Below are positions 41,831-50,377 of a DNA stretch of 64,000 nt, piece by piece. The first letter of the stretch is position 1. Every line of letters starts with the position of its first letter. The notes under the pieces were generated by a model. It searched no databases. It was given only the letters and a program-made list of their open reading frames with translations, and was not told the DNA's origin. The DNA is from Massilia soli (GTDB lineage: Bacteria; Pseudomonadota; Gammaproteobacteria; Burkholderiales; Burkholderiaceae_D). Where the stretch lies: contig NZ_JAFBIL020000001.1 in NCBI RefSeq assembly GCF_016809835.1, positions 124,001 to 188,000 of the forward strand, read 5' to 3'. Position numbers and translations under genes: made by a program.

Positions 41831-42871
41831 ATGATGTTGCGTCCATCCCTGCTCCCGCTGTACCTGTTAGCGCTGCCCGCCTTCGCCCAGCAGCCGTGGA
41901 CGCCGGTCCCGAGCGGCACGACTGCCGAGCTGCGCGGCCTGTCGGTGGTCACCCGTGCGCTTGCCTGGGCCAGCGGCGCCAGGGGCACCGTGCTGCGCAC
42001 CAGCGATGGCGCACGGTGGCAGGCGATCAGCGTGCCGGGCGCGGAGAAACTCGACTTCCGCGACATCCACGCGGTCGACGCCAACACCGCCCTGGTGATG
42101 AGTGCCGGTCCGGGCGATGCCTCGCGCATCCTGCGCACGATTGATGGCGGCGACAGCTGGCGCGAGGTGGCGCTGAACCGCTACAAGGAAGGCTTCTGGG
42201 ATTCGATGGCGTTCTGGGACGCCAGCAACGGCATCGTGTTTGGCGACCCGGTCGACGGCAAGTTCCAGGTGTATGTGACGGCGGACGGCGGCGCCACCTG
42301 GCGCGAGCTCAAGGCGGCCGGCCTGGAGGCGCAACCCGACGAAGGCGCGTTCGCCGCCAGCGGCACCGCGCTGACGGTGCACGGATCGCACGACGTCTGG
42401 ATCGCCACCGGCGGCGCGCGAACCGCGCGCGTGCTGCGCTCAAGCGACCGCGGCATGACCTGGCGGGCGGCGAGCCTGCCGATACCAGCTGCCGCGCCGG
42501 GCAAAGGCATCTTCTCGGTCGGCTTCTTTAACGCGCAGCATGGCATGGCGGTCGGCGGCGACTACAAACAGCCCCTGCTCGAAGGCATCAATGGCGCACG
42601 CACCAGCGACGGCGGCGCCAGCTGGCAGCCGGTGACGGTGCTGCCGACCGGCTACATGTCGGTTGTCGTTCCGGTAGCGGGCACAACGCGCGCCCTGGTG
42701 GCCGGCGGGCTGGCCGGTTCCGGCTACTCGGTGGACGGCGGCCGGAGCTGGAAGGTCCTCGACCGCACGCCGGTCAACACCGTTGGTTTCGCCAGCCCCG
42801 GCATCGGCTGGGCGGTCGGGCCCAAGGGGCTGCTGATGCAATATGCCGGACCTGCGCTGGAGGATCGCTAA
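41831..42871 (+). CDS. Secreted YCF48/BNR-type beta-propeller protein
   Basis: A 346-residue protein with signal peptide MMLRPSLLPLYLLALPAFA-QQ. The mature part contains about six Asp-box-like turns: RTSDGARW, RTIDGGDSW, VTADGGATW, RSSDRGMTW, RTSDGGASW and YSVDGGRSW. This is the pattern of the YCF48/Hcf136 (photosystem assembly-like) and sialidase-type propellers found in many non-photosynthetic bacteria. It is probably a periplasmic or surface scaffold; no glycosidase active site was identified. AAAGGAATCC precedes the ATG. Its stop overlaps the convergent HAF-repeat gene by four bases. Confidence 0.8.
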   Translation: MMLRPSLLPLYLLALPAFAQQPWTPVPSGTTAELRGLSVVTRALAWASGARGTVLRTSDGARWQAISVPGAEKLDFRDIHAVDANTALVMSAGPGDASRILRTIDGGDSWREVALNRYKEGFWDSMAFWDASNGIVFGDPVDGKFQVYVTADGGATWRELKAAGLEAQPDEGAFAASGTALTVHGSHDVWIATGGARTARVLRSSDRGMTWRAASLPIPAAAPGKGIFSVGFFNAQHGMAVGGDYKQPLLEGINGARTSDGGASWQPVTVLPTGYMSVVVPVAGTTRALVAGGLAGSGYSVDGGRSWKVLDRTPVNTVGFASPGIGWAVGPKGLLMQYAGPALEDR

Positions 42872-43980
42872 ACCATCGCCACGTTGTTGATGTCGATGCC
42901 GCGAAAGCGCTGTCGGTAGAGCACCAGCACGCCGGCCGCGAGCAGCGCAATGAGCACGCCGAGCAAGAATTTCGTGCCGCCCCGGTCGGCCACCGGGATC
43001 GCCGTCGAACGCATCGTGGCGGCCTCCAGCTTGCGCGTGTAGGTCGCACCGATGACCTGTTCGACGTCATTGATGCTGTGGATTAAATGCAGCCCCTTGC
43101 CGCCGCGGTGCACGGTCATCACGCCATCGCGCCAGACGAAGGAGCGGCGCTCGTCACCGATCAGCACGGTGCCGACGACGTGGCCGGCGCTATTGATGTC
43201 CGTCGCGTAGCTGGCGCCGTAGCCGATCAGTGCGCCGAGGTCGACCATCCGGGTGCCGTCGTGCAGGAAGGCGCTCCAGCGGCGCGCGCTGGTTTCGGAG
43301 GCGCCCACCACCACGCCCGCGTCATTGATCGCCGTGGCCGAGCTGGAGCGCCCTCCCAGCGTGCCGAGATCGACCATGCCGCGGTCGGCATCCCAGACGA
43401 ACGCCCGGCGATAGTTGCTCGACAGTGCAGAGGTGCCTGCCACCTGCCCTGCGTTGTTCACGCCCGCGGCATAACTGATCTTTCCGCCAAGGGTGCCAAG
43501 ATCGATCAATGCGCTGCCGGTGTAGAGGAAGGCGCGGTAATCGCCATCGAGATTGTCGGCGTAGCCGGCGACATGGCCAGCGTCGTTGATGGCCGTGCCA
43601 AAGCTGCCGGGCCCGCCCAAGGTGCCGATGTCGCGCATGCCGCCCGGGCGGTCGTAGATGAAGGCGCGCCAGCGGCCGTCCTTGGCCTGGGCCGCGCCTG
43701 CCACCTGGCCGGCCCGGTTGATCGCGCGTGCTTCGCTGTACTCGCCGCCAAGCGTGCCCATGTTGGTGATCGCGCCGTTTTCAAACAGGACCGCGCGCCG
43801 CCGGCCGTCCTCCTCCTCGATCACCGCGGCGACCTGGCCGCGCGCATTGACGTCGTAGGCGATGGTGGCGTCGCCGGCGGGAATGCCAAGCGGCCTGGTA
43901 ATCGTGGCGGTGGTGACAGCGCCAGCCTGGCTAGCGGCCAGCAGCACGGCAAACAGGCAACCCTTCAGCACGCGGGACAT
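42868..43980 (-). CDS. HAF-repeat extracellular protein with C-terminal membrane anchor
   Basis: A 370-residue protein with signal peptide MSRVLKGCLFAVLLAASQAGA. The body consists of about five repeats of roughly 45 residues with the core GTLGG...AIN...G.V.G (MGTLGGEYSEARAIN, IGTLGGPGSFGTAIN, LGTLGGKISYAAGVN, LGTLGGRSSSATAIN, LGALIGYGASYATDIN), each followed by an R-A-F/S-A-F strand. This is the HAF repeat pattern. Near the C-terminus a hydrophobic helix (KFLLGVLIALLAAGVLVLY) is followed by RQRFRG, like a sorting or anchoring tail, but a PEP motif is absent. AAGGAT precedes the ATG. Confidence 0.8.
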   Translation of the reverse strand: MSRVLKGCLFAVLLAASQAGAVTTATITRPLGIPAGDATIAYDVNARGQVAAVIEEEDGRRRAVLFENGAITNMGTLGGEYSEARAINRAGQVAGAAQAKDGRWRAFIYDRPGGMRDIGTLGGPGSFGTAINDAGHVAGYADNLDGDYRAFLYTGSALIDLGTLGGKISYAAGVNNAGQVAGTSALSSNYRRAFVWDADRGMVDLGTLGGRSSSATAINDAGVVVGASETSARRWSAFLHDGTRMVDLGALIGYGASYATDINSAGHVVGTVLIGDERRSFVWRDGVMTVHRGGKGLHLIHSINDVEQVIGATYTRKLEAATMRSTAIPVADRGGTKFLLGVLIALLAAGVLVLYRQRFRGIDINNVAMV

Positions 43981-44085
43981 AGGCGAATCCTTTCGGAGAG
44001 GTGTTCAAGATGTGCTGTAAATATACGCCACATGTGCCGAAAGACCTACCGATACCGGCCCCGCTGTCCGGATTCGGACAGGGCC

Positions 44086-45144
44086 TTATTCCGGGTGGAA
44101 CTCCTCCGCCGACGCGAACAGATCCCAGGTCGCGATGAACAGCGCCGCGATCACCGGGCCGATCACGAACCCGTTCAGGCCGAACAGCGCCATCCCGCCC
44201 AGGGTCGACAGCAGCACCACGTAGTCGGGCATCTTGGTGTCCTTGCCGACAAGGATAGGCCGCAGGATGTTGTCGACCAGGCCGATCACCAGCACGCCGA
44301 AAGCGATCAGCACGACGCCCTTCCAGATCACGCCCATCACCAGGAAATAGATCGCCACGGGCGCCCACACCAGCGCCGCGCCGACGGCCGGCAGCAGCGA
44401 CAGGAAAGCCATCAGCACGCCCCACAGCAGCGGCGCCTCGACGCCGAGGAACCACAGGATGAGGCCGCCCAGCGCACCCTGCGCCGCGGCCACCAGCACA
44501 TTGCCTTTGACGGTGGCGCGGATCACGGTGGTGAAGTTGGCAAACAGGCGCTGCTTGTACTTGCGGCTCATCGGCACGGCCTGGCGGATACGCCCGGCCA
44601 GGCTCTGGCCGTCGCGCAGCAGGAAAAACAGCAGGTACAGCATGACGGTCAGGCTGACCAGGAAGTCGAAGGTATTGCGTCCGATGCTGATGGCGTGCGA
44701 GGCGATCAGCTGGCTGACCTGCGACGCGCCTTCGGTGAGCCGCTGCTGCAACGCGGCCAGGTCGGTCAGTTCGAAGCGTTCCAGCAGGTTGATCAGCCAC
44801 TGCGGCAGCGCCTGGATGATTTTCTGGAAGGTGGCGGCAAGGTCGAGCCGCGCCGGACTGAGCAGCTCATAGGCGCGTGTGGCCTGGTCGATCAGCGAGA
44901 CACCGATCAGCGACAGCGGCAAGATCACCATGACCAGGATCGACAGCAGGGTAATCAGGGCGGCGGCATTGGGCTTCTGGCGCGTGCCCTTGAGCAGGCG
45001 GCGGTATAGCGGCGCAAACAGAATCGCAAACACCACGCCCCAGAACACCGCGCCGAAGAACGGCCACAGGATCCAGCCGAAGCCGATGGTGACGATCGCC
45101 AGGAGCAGGAGGAAGGTTTTTTGCTGGAGCGTGTATTGGGTCAT
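44086..45144 (-). CDS. AI-2E family transporter (UPF0118, YdiK-like)
   Basis: A 352-residue integral membrane protein. Two N-terminal spans (LLLLAIVTIGFGWILWPFFGAVFWGVVFAILFAPLY in pieces), a long amphipathic central region and five or six C-terminal spans are visible, with the conserved LGLVDNILRP-type motif seen as VLVIGLVDNILRPILVGKDTKMPD and PVLVTLGG-type LSTLGGMALFGLNGFVIGPVIAAL. The family includes TqsA and putative permeases or Na+/H+ antiporters; substrate is unknown. ATG 45144 begins the conserved part. Confidence 0.87.
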   Translation of the reverse strand: MTQYTLQQKTFLLLLAIVTIGFGWILWPFFGAVFWGVVFAILFAPLYRRLLKGTRQKPNAAALITLLSILVMVILPLSLIGVSLIDQATRAYELLSPARLDLAATFQKIIQALPQWLINLLERFELTDLAALQQRLTEGASQVSQLIASHAISIGRNTFDFLVSLTVMLYLLFFLLRDGQSLAGRIRQAVPMSRKYKQRLFANFTTVIRATVKGNVLVAAAQGALGGLILWFLGVEAPLLWGVLMAFLSLLPAVGAALVWAPVAIYFLVMGVIWKGVVLIAFGVLVIGLVDNILRPILVGKDTKMPDYVVLLSTLGGMALFGLNGFVIGPVIAALFIATWDLFASAEEFHPE

Positions 45145-45254
45145 GGCATCTGTTTGATAAATTAGCAACTCATCATAAACGATCCAGCACCGTTCTCGCG
45201 AATCGACGGGCGCCACCGGCGCAGGCGCCTGACCGGTTGCGTGCTTGGCCTGGA

Positions 45255-46478
45255 CTACCCGGCCGGGAAGCTCAAGGTGAAGCGGCTGCCGCCGCCGGCG
45301 CACGGTTGGTAGGCAAAGCCGCCTCCCAGGAAATCACAGATGCGCCGGGCCAGCGCGAGGCCCAGGCCAGTCCCGCCCGAGCCGCTTGACGGCGCCCCGC
45401 CGCTGCCCAGGGTCGCCACCACCGCGGCCGGCAAGCCAGGCCCGGTGTCCTCGACAATGATCCGGCCCGGCAGCAGGCGCACGACGATGCTGCCGTGTTC
45501 AGTATATTGGCAGGCGTTGCGCACCAGGTTGCCGATCGCCGCTGCGCACAATTCGCGCGGCGCGCGAACGGCCAGTTCCGGGCCGCCCAGATAGCTGAGC
45601 GTGACCGGCTTGGCGCCGACCAGCAGCCGGTATTTCTCGACCTCCTCCGCGGCCACGGCGCCGATCTCGACTGGCGGTAGCGAGCTGAGGACGGGAGCGC
45701 GTGCCAGCAGCAGCAGCACGGTGACCGATTCGGCCGCTTCCTGCGCCGCCCGGTAGATGCGCTCGGCCGGGGCGCGCGCAGCCGGTGCCGCGCCATCTTG
45801 CATCAGGATCTCGGCGGCGCCCATGATCACGGTGAGGGGGCTGCGCAGCTCATGGCTGACGTCGCCGGTAAAGTGGCGTTCGCGGTCGAGGAAGGTGCGC
45901 AGTTCGGCCGTATGGCTTTCGAGCGCGCGCGCCAGTACGCCCAGTTCATCCTTGCGCCCGGTCAGCGCCGGCGGGACACCGTCGCTGCGCACCGCCTGCG
46001 CCAGCGCGCTGATCGGGGTGACGACGCGCTTGCCCAGGAACCCGCCGAGCAGGGAGGCCAGCAGCAAGAAGCCGGCGAACACCGCGCCGAACATCGAGTA
46101 CACCACGCGCTCGATCTTGTCGTAGTCGCTCTCATGGTCGACCAGCACCCAGCTGCCGCGCGCGTCGCGCCCAGCCAGCACATGCAGGCGCGTGGCGCCG
46201 ACGTCGACCTTGTGCACGCCAGCCGGGAGGCCGCGCACGGCGGCTGGAATTGCCTCGTTGCGGTGGAAGCGTAGCCCGGCCGGCATGTCGACCTCGAGGC
46301 CGGCCGCGTGGCGCGGCGCGGCCCAGGCGACGGCGGCTTCCAGGCGCTTGTCGACCAACTGCACCTCGATGCCCTCCACCGCGATCGCCGCGATGATCGC
46401 AAAGAAGGCCGAGGCGCCAAGTCCGAACAGGACGAATGCGACGACGATGCGCCGCTTGAGGGAATCAGCGGGACGCAT
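45255..46478 (-). CDS. Membrane sensor histidine kinase
   Basis: A 407-residue kinase. Two membrane helices (about 12-36 and 128-148) flank a 90-residue periplasmic sensor. A short HAMP-like stretch (RVVTPISALAQAVR) follows, then HisKA with H209 (HFTGDVSHELRSPLT) and HATPase with VRNACQYT, EDTGPGLP and GGTGLGLALARRI. The ATG at 46478 lies inside the end of the response-regulator gene (14-base overlap), so the pair is translationally coupled. The small periplasmic sensor has no recognised ligand motif; by context the system may sense envelope cations or peptides, as PmrB/QseC-type kinases do. Confidence 0.88.
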   Translation of the reverse strand: MRPADSLKRRIVVAFVLFGLGASAFFAIIAAIAVEGIEVQLVDKRLEAAVAWAAPRHAAGLEVDMPAGLRFHRNEAIPAAVRGLPAGVHKVDVGATRLHVLAGRDARGSWVLVDHESDYDKIERVVYSMFGAVFAGFLLLASLLGGFLGKRVVTPISALAQAVRSDGVPPALTGRKDELGVLARALESHTAELRTFLDRERHFTGDVSHELRSPLTVIMGAAEILMQDGAAPAARAPAERIYRAAQEAAESVTVLLLLARAPVLSSLPPVEIGAVAAEEVEKYRLLVGAKPVTLSYLGGPELAVRAPRELCAAAIGNLVRNACQYTEHGSIVVRLLPGRIIVEDTGPGLPAAVVATLGSGGAPSSGSGGTGLGLALARRICDFLGGGFAYQPCAGGGSRFTLSFPAG

Positions 46479-47178
46479 CACGCTGCGCGATGCCGCCGGG
46501 ATCGGGCTGGACCAGCTTGTAGCCGACACCGGCGACCGTGTGCAGCATCGGCGCGGCGAACGGCTTGTCGATCGCCTGGCGCAACGCATGGATGTGCGTG
46601 CGCAGGGCATCGCTGTCGGGACGGTCCTCGCCCCACACGGCTTGTTCGAGCGTCTCGCGGGTGACGATGCGGGGCGCACTGGCCAGCAGGCAGCGCAGCA
46701 GCGTATAACCGGTCTTGGTCAACTGCACCGGAATCCCGGCACGCCAGGCTTCCTGCGTTTCAGGGTCATAACTTAGCTCGCCCAGGCGCATGGTCGGGTG
46801 CACCGCATGGGCGGACGCGGCGCGCCGGACCAGCGCCTTCAGGCGCACTTCCAGTTCCACCAGCGAAAAGGGTTTGACAAGGTAGTCGTCGGCGCCGCTA
46901 TCGAAGCCGGCTACCTTGTCGGGAAGGCTGTCGCGCGCGGTCAGCATCAGGACCGGGGTCGTCTTGCCGAGCTCGGTGCGAAGCTTTTGGCACAGCTCCA
47001 GGCCGTTCAAACCGGGCAACATGACGTCGAGGATGATGACGTCATAGTCATGTTCGGACGCGAGTGCAAGCCCGCCGTAACCGTTACGGGCGGAGTCGAG
47101 CAGGTGGCCCTTCGGCTCGAAGAAACCGTAGAGATTCGCCAGGATGTCGGGGTGGTCTTCAACGATGAGAATGCGCAT
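46465..47178 (-). CDS. OmpR-family response regulator
   Basis: A 237-residue regulator. The receiver domain has acidic E7/D8, phosphoacceptor D51 (VIILDVMLPGLNG) and K in DDYLVKPFSL. The C-terminal winged helix has LTKTGYTLLRCLLASAPRIVTRETL and a recognition helix in SDALRTHIHALRQAIDKPF. It is paired with the overlapping kinase gene. A PmrA/QseB-type direct-repeat box lies upstream of the LTA-synthase-like gene that precedes this regulator on the same strand, a plausible target. Confidence 0.9.
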   Translation of the reverse strand: MRILIVEDHPDILANLYGFFEPKGHLLDSARNGYGGLALASEHDYDVIILDVMLPGLNGLELCQKLRTELGKTTPVLMLTARDSLPDKVAGFDSGADDYLVKPFSLVELEVRLKALVRRAASAHAVHPTMRLGELSYDPETQEAWRAGIPVQLTKTGYTLLRCLLASAPRIVTRETLEQAVWGEDRPDSDALRTHIHALRQAIDKPFAAPMLHTVAGVGYKLVQPDPGGIAQRDASR

Positions 47179-47239
47179 TCGCCTATTCTAGAGCAACGCC
47201 CGGTCTGTCGACAAAATCCACTGCAGGTCAAGCCGGCAT

Positions 47240-49237
47240 TTAGTTCCCCAGCCGGTACCGCTGCTCCCGGTACAGCAGCGACGGCAACATGACATGGGCC
47301 ATCGCACGCCGGACAAGCCGCGGGTCGGGCTCGGTCGCGTCGAGCGTCAATTGTCCGGTGTCCGCCTGATAGCGCCCCGACAAGGGCGCCAGTCCGGGCT
47401 GCAAGATGGTGGCGGAAGCATCTTCGATCCAGGCAAAGTTGTTATCGAACTGCAGCATCGCACGGCCCGGCGACGTGCTGTCGCGCACCAGGTCGCGCCC
47501 GATCATCGGGTGCTGGCTGGAGACGCCCATCAGGGAAAGCAAGGTCGGGCCAAGGTCGATCTGGCTGGCAACCGTCTGAATGAGCCGCGGCGTGATGTCG
47601 GCGCCGAGAATCAAGCCCGGAATATGAAACTTCTTGATCGGCACCAGGCTGTCTCCGTACACGCGGCTGTCGTGGTCGGCCACAATCAGGAACACGGTAT
47701 CGCGCCAGTACTCCTGTTGCTTCGCTGAACGAATAAAATTACCCAGCGCATAATCCGCATACTTGACGGCGTTGTTGACGCTCTGCTTGACAGGATCGTG
47801 CAGCGCAATCTTCCCGTCCGGGAATTCAAAAGGCGTGTGGTTGGACGAAGTGAAGATCAGGCTGAAGAACGGCTTGTTCTGCGCATGCAGGTGGCTCAGC
47901 CGCTGCAGTGCCGCATCGAACAGGTCTTCGTCGGAAGCTCCCCAACTGCCCACAAAGCGCGGCTGCATGCTTTTCCGGTCCACGACATGCTGAAAGCCGT
48001 TGCCGGTGAAAAAAGAGCGCATGTTATCGAAATGTGCTTCGCCGCCGTACACGAATTCCGTCTGATAGCCCTGCTTGCCCAGGCCGAGTGCCAGCGTGTA
48101 GAAGTTGTGCTGCGCGAGCGAGAGTTTGACCACGCTGCGCGCCGGGGTCGGAGGATAGCCGGCCACCACAGCCTCGATGCCGCGCACCGAGCGCGTGCCG
48201 GTTGCATAGAGTTGCTCGAACCACCAGCCTTCATGCTTGAGCTTTTCCAGCTCGGGCGTGACGGCCAGCCCTCCCAGTGACTGCACGAAGGTCGCGCCCA
48301 GGCTTTCTTCCAGCACGATGACCAGGTTGAGGGGCCGCTCGCGGGTGATCGCCGCTTGCTGGAAATGCAGGGTCGGCAGTTCCGCCACGGGAAAGCGGTA
48401 GTCGCGCAGCCAAGGCGCGGCAGACACTTCCGCCAATATGTCCTCCCGGGCCATCGCGCCGTAGATTTCCGAAGAAGTCGCTTCCTTGCGCAGCGAATTG
48501 ACCGCATCAAGAACCGACCAGGCCGAATTGATGACGAGCGAATTCACCAGCGCATCGCCACTGAGCGCGAACAGCGCGGTGTTGGCTGGCCGGTGCGCGG
48601 TGGTCGAGCGGATTTGCATCAGCACCATCAGCATCAGGACAGGCCAGGTCAGGAGCAGCTTCTTCACCGGCCAGGTCGCCATCTGCGGGGACAGCCGCTT
48701 GAGCGCGCGGTGCAAGGCCAGGGCAAGCACGGCGGTACCGAAAATCGTTGCGACCAGGGCCAGCCGGTAACCGTGCCATAGCGTCCCAAACACTTCGGCG
48801 GGGTAGGCGAGGTATTCGATGAACAGCCGGTTCGGCCGAGAATCGTATTGCAGGATGAACTGAGGCGAAGCCAGTTCCAGGAATCCGATGAACACCAGCG
48901 CGCCGGTGGTCCACCACCGCGTCATTGCGCTCCACAGCTGCGCGCTGCGCCTGTGTGCGAGAAATGGCGCAAGGACCAGCGGGATGACGATGAAGTAGCC
49001 GAGCAAAATCAGGTCGGCGCGGATGCCCTGCACGAATATGTCGCCCATGATGCCGGCGGCCAGGACCCGGTCATGCTGCCAGACGACAAGAGCAACACGG
49101 GAGATGGACAGCATGAGCAGTCCAAAAACCAGCAGCAGAACCAGGTTGAAATACGGGCCTGGCCGAGTCCACCCAACTGCGTGAAGCTGCATCGAGGGCA
49201 ACTCGCCTCTTGCTGTGCAAGCGTTGCTGTGATTCAT
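47240..49237 (-). CDS. LTA synthase/phosphoethanolamine transferase-like membrane sulfatase-fold enzyme
   Basis: A 665-residue protein with five membrane helices in the first 215 residues (for example LVLLLVFGLLMLSISRVALVV and LILLGYFIVIPLVLAPFLA) and a periplasmic alkaline-phosphatase-type domain. Likely metal ligands and nucleophile: E310/E311 in LVIVLEESLG and T348 in ATGTRSVRG; later FTSSNHTPFEFP and IVADHDSRVYG supply other ligands. Family members transfer glycerol-phosphate or phosphoethanolamine to lipids or glycans. Gram-negative homologues are known but substrates vary. It precedes an OmpR-type two-component pair by 61 bases. Confidence 0.85.
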   Translation of the reverse strand: MNHSNACTARGELPSMQLHAVGWTRPGPYFNLVLLLVFGLLMLSISRVALVVWQHDRVLAAGIMGDIFVQGIRADLILLGYFIVIPLVLAPFLAHRRSAQLWSAMTRWWTTGALVFIGFLELASPQFILQYDSRPNRLFIEYLAYPAEVFGTLWHGYRLALVATIFGTAVLALALHRALKRLSPQMATWPVKKLLLTWPVLMLMVLMQIRSTTAHRPANTALFALSGDALVNSLVINSAWSVLDAVNSLRKEATSSEIYGAMAREDILAEVSAAPWLRDYRFPVAELPTLHFQQAAITRERPLNLVIVLEESLGATFVQSLGGLAVTPELEKLKHEGWWFEQLYATGTRSVRGIEAVVAGYPPTPARSVVKLSLAQHNFYTLALGLGKQGYQTEFVYGGEAHFDNMRSFFTGNGFQHVVDRKSMQPRFVGSWGASDEDLFDAALQRLSHLHAQNKPFFSLIFTSSNHTPFEFPDGKIALHDPVKQSVNNAVKYADYALGNFIRSAKQQEYWRDTVFLIVADHDSRVYGDSLVPIKKFHIPGLILGADITPRLIQTVASQIDLGPTLLSLMGVSSQHPMIGRDLVRDSTSPGRAMLQFDNNFAWIEDASATILQPGLAPLSGRYQADTGQLTLDATEPDPRLVRRAMAHVMLPSLLYREQRYRLGN

Positions 49238-49319
49238 GTCGTCGAGGTGCCTTGAGCGGTGACGGCGCCAACTGACGCGTCGAACAGGCGGACATTAACA
49301 AAACGCGCATTGCGGCCCT

Positions 49320-49347
49320 GTTAAGGTGACGTTAAGTTTGCGTTAAA
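49320..49347 (-). promoter_or_regulatory. PmrA/QseB-type direct-repeat operator upstream of LTA-synthase-like gene
   Basis: On the minus strand the sequence reads TTTAAC-N5-CTTAAC-N5-CTTAAC, three half-sites with an exact 11-base period (plus-strand GTTAAG at 49320 and 49331, GTTAAA at 49342). PmrA- and QseB-type OmpR-family regulators bind CTTAA direct repeats with this spacing. A TTAATG that could serve as -10 lies 21 bases further downstream, so the box would sit near -35. Confidence 0.6.
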
Positions 49348-49375
49348 TATCCCTCTCCGCACGTCAAGGCATGCC

Positions 49376-49402
49376 TTGGTGAGCCAGCCGAGCGCTCACC
49401 AA
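49376..49402 (-). terminator. Hairpin after the enoyl-CoA hydratase gene
   Basis: TTGGTGAGC (49376-49384) and GCTCACCAA (49394-49402) form a perfect 9-bp stem with a 9-base loop, 22 bases beyond the hydratase stop. No T tract follows on the minus strand. It separates the beta-oxidation cluster from the LTA-synthase operon. Confidence 0.45.
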
Positions 49403-49423
49403 CCTGACGATCGCTATCCCGGT

Positions 49424-50203
49424 TTAAGCGAACTTCGAGAAATCCGGCTTGCGCTTTTCCATGAACGCGGTCATCGCTTCCTTGGCCTCAGGCGCCAGCA
49501 GCATCGCGGCGAACAGCTTGTTCTCGGCGTCCATCGCGTCGTTGATGGCCGGCGTGCGGGCACGCTTCATCAGCGCCTTGGTAGCGCGCACCGATGCAGC
49601 AGGCAGCGCGGCCAGCTTGGCGGCCTGGCCTTCGGCAAAGGCGCGCAGGTCGGCCAGCGGAACAACCTTCGACACCAGTCCCATGTCCAGCGCTTCCTGC
49701 GCCAGGAACGCTTCGCCGAGCAGCAGCTTTTCGGCGGCGCGCGGATAGCCGGCCAGCTGCGGCAGCAGCAGGCTCGATGCGAATTCGGGGCACAGGCCAA
49801 GCTGCGAGAACGGCATCGAGAACTTGGCGTTGTCGGCCGCGTAGACCAGGTCGCAGTGCATCAGCATCGTGGTGCCGATACCAACCGCCGCGCCGGACAC
49901 CGCTGCCACCACTGGCTTGGTGCTGCCGGACAGCGCGCGCATGAACTGGAATACCGGACGCGCTTCGGCAGGCACGCCTTCAACCGGCCTGGAATTCTGC
50001 AGGAAGTCGGGCAGGTCGTTACCGGCCGTGAAAATTTCCGGCTTGCCGACCAGGAGGATCGCGCGCACGGCGCTGTCGGATTCCGCTTCGTTGATCGCGT
50101 CGGCCATGGCCTGGTACATCACCGCGGTAATCGCGTTCTTGCGCTCCGGGCGGTTGAATTCGATGGTCAGGATGCCGTTGGCTTTGCTGGTGAGGATGTC
50201 CAT
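49424..50203 (-). CDS. Enoyl-CoA hydratase/isomerase
   Basis: A 259-residue crotonase-fold protein with FNRPERKNAITAVMYQAM, the oxyanion-hole segments FTAGNDLPDF and VSGAAVGIGTTM, and the helix FSQLGLCPEFASSLLLPQLAG. The glutamate in LGLCPE aligns with a catalytic Glu; the first catalytic Glu position is less clear, so isomerase activity is possible. It hydrates or isomerises 2-enoyl-CoA in beta-oxidation. It is the last gene of the leftward cluster but follows a terminator and repeat, so it may have its own promoter. Confidence 0.88.
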   Translation of the reverse strand: MDILTSKANGILTIEFNRPERKNAITAVMYQAMADAINEAESDSAVRAILLVGKPEIFTAGNDLPDFLQNSRPVEGVPAEARPVFQFMRALSGSTKPVVAAVSGAAVGIGTTMLMHCDLVYAADNAKFSMPFSQLGLCPEFASSLLLPQLAGYPRAAEKLLLGEAFLAQEALDMGLVSKVVPLADLRAFAEGQAAKLAALPAASVRATKALMKRARTPAINDAMDAENKLFAAMLLAPEAKEAMTAFMEKRKPDFSKFA

Positions 50204-50226
50204 GTGTCTCTTGTCCCTTTGTAAGC

Positions 50227-50308
50227 CCGTCGTTCCCGCGCAGGCGGGAACCTATGCCTAGCGTCTCTATTCGCGGTCTATGGATTCCCGCTTGCGCGGG
50301 AACGACGG
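50227..50308. repeat. REP/REPIN-like paired palindromic element
   Basis: Left arm CCGTCGTTCCCGCGCAGGCG then GGAACC, right arm GGATTCCCGCTTGCGCGGGA then ACGACGG, about 30 bases apart and inverted. Total 82 bp. It lies in the gap between the thiolase and hydratase genes. Confidence 0.72.
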
Positions 50309-50318
50309 TGGTGGTGAG

Positions 50319-50353
50319 AAAAAGGGCGCCGGGTAATCTACCGCAGCGCCCTT
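50319..50353 (-). terminator. Rho-independent terminator after the thiolase gene
   Basis: Read on the minus strand: GGGCGC (50351-50346), a 16-base loop that can itself pair, GCGCCC (50329-50324) and TTTTT (50323-50319). It begins 25 bases after the thiolase stop. Confidence 0.72.
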
Positions 50354-50377
50354 CTCGACTTCAATCTTAAACGGCGA

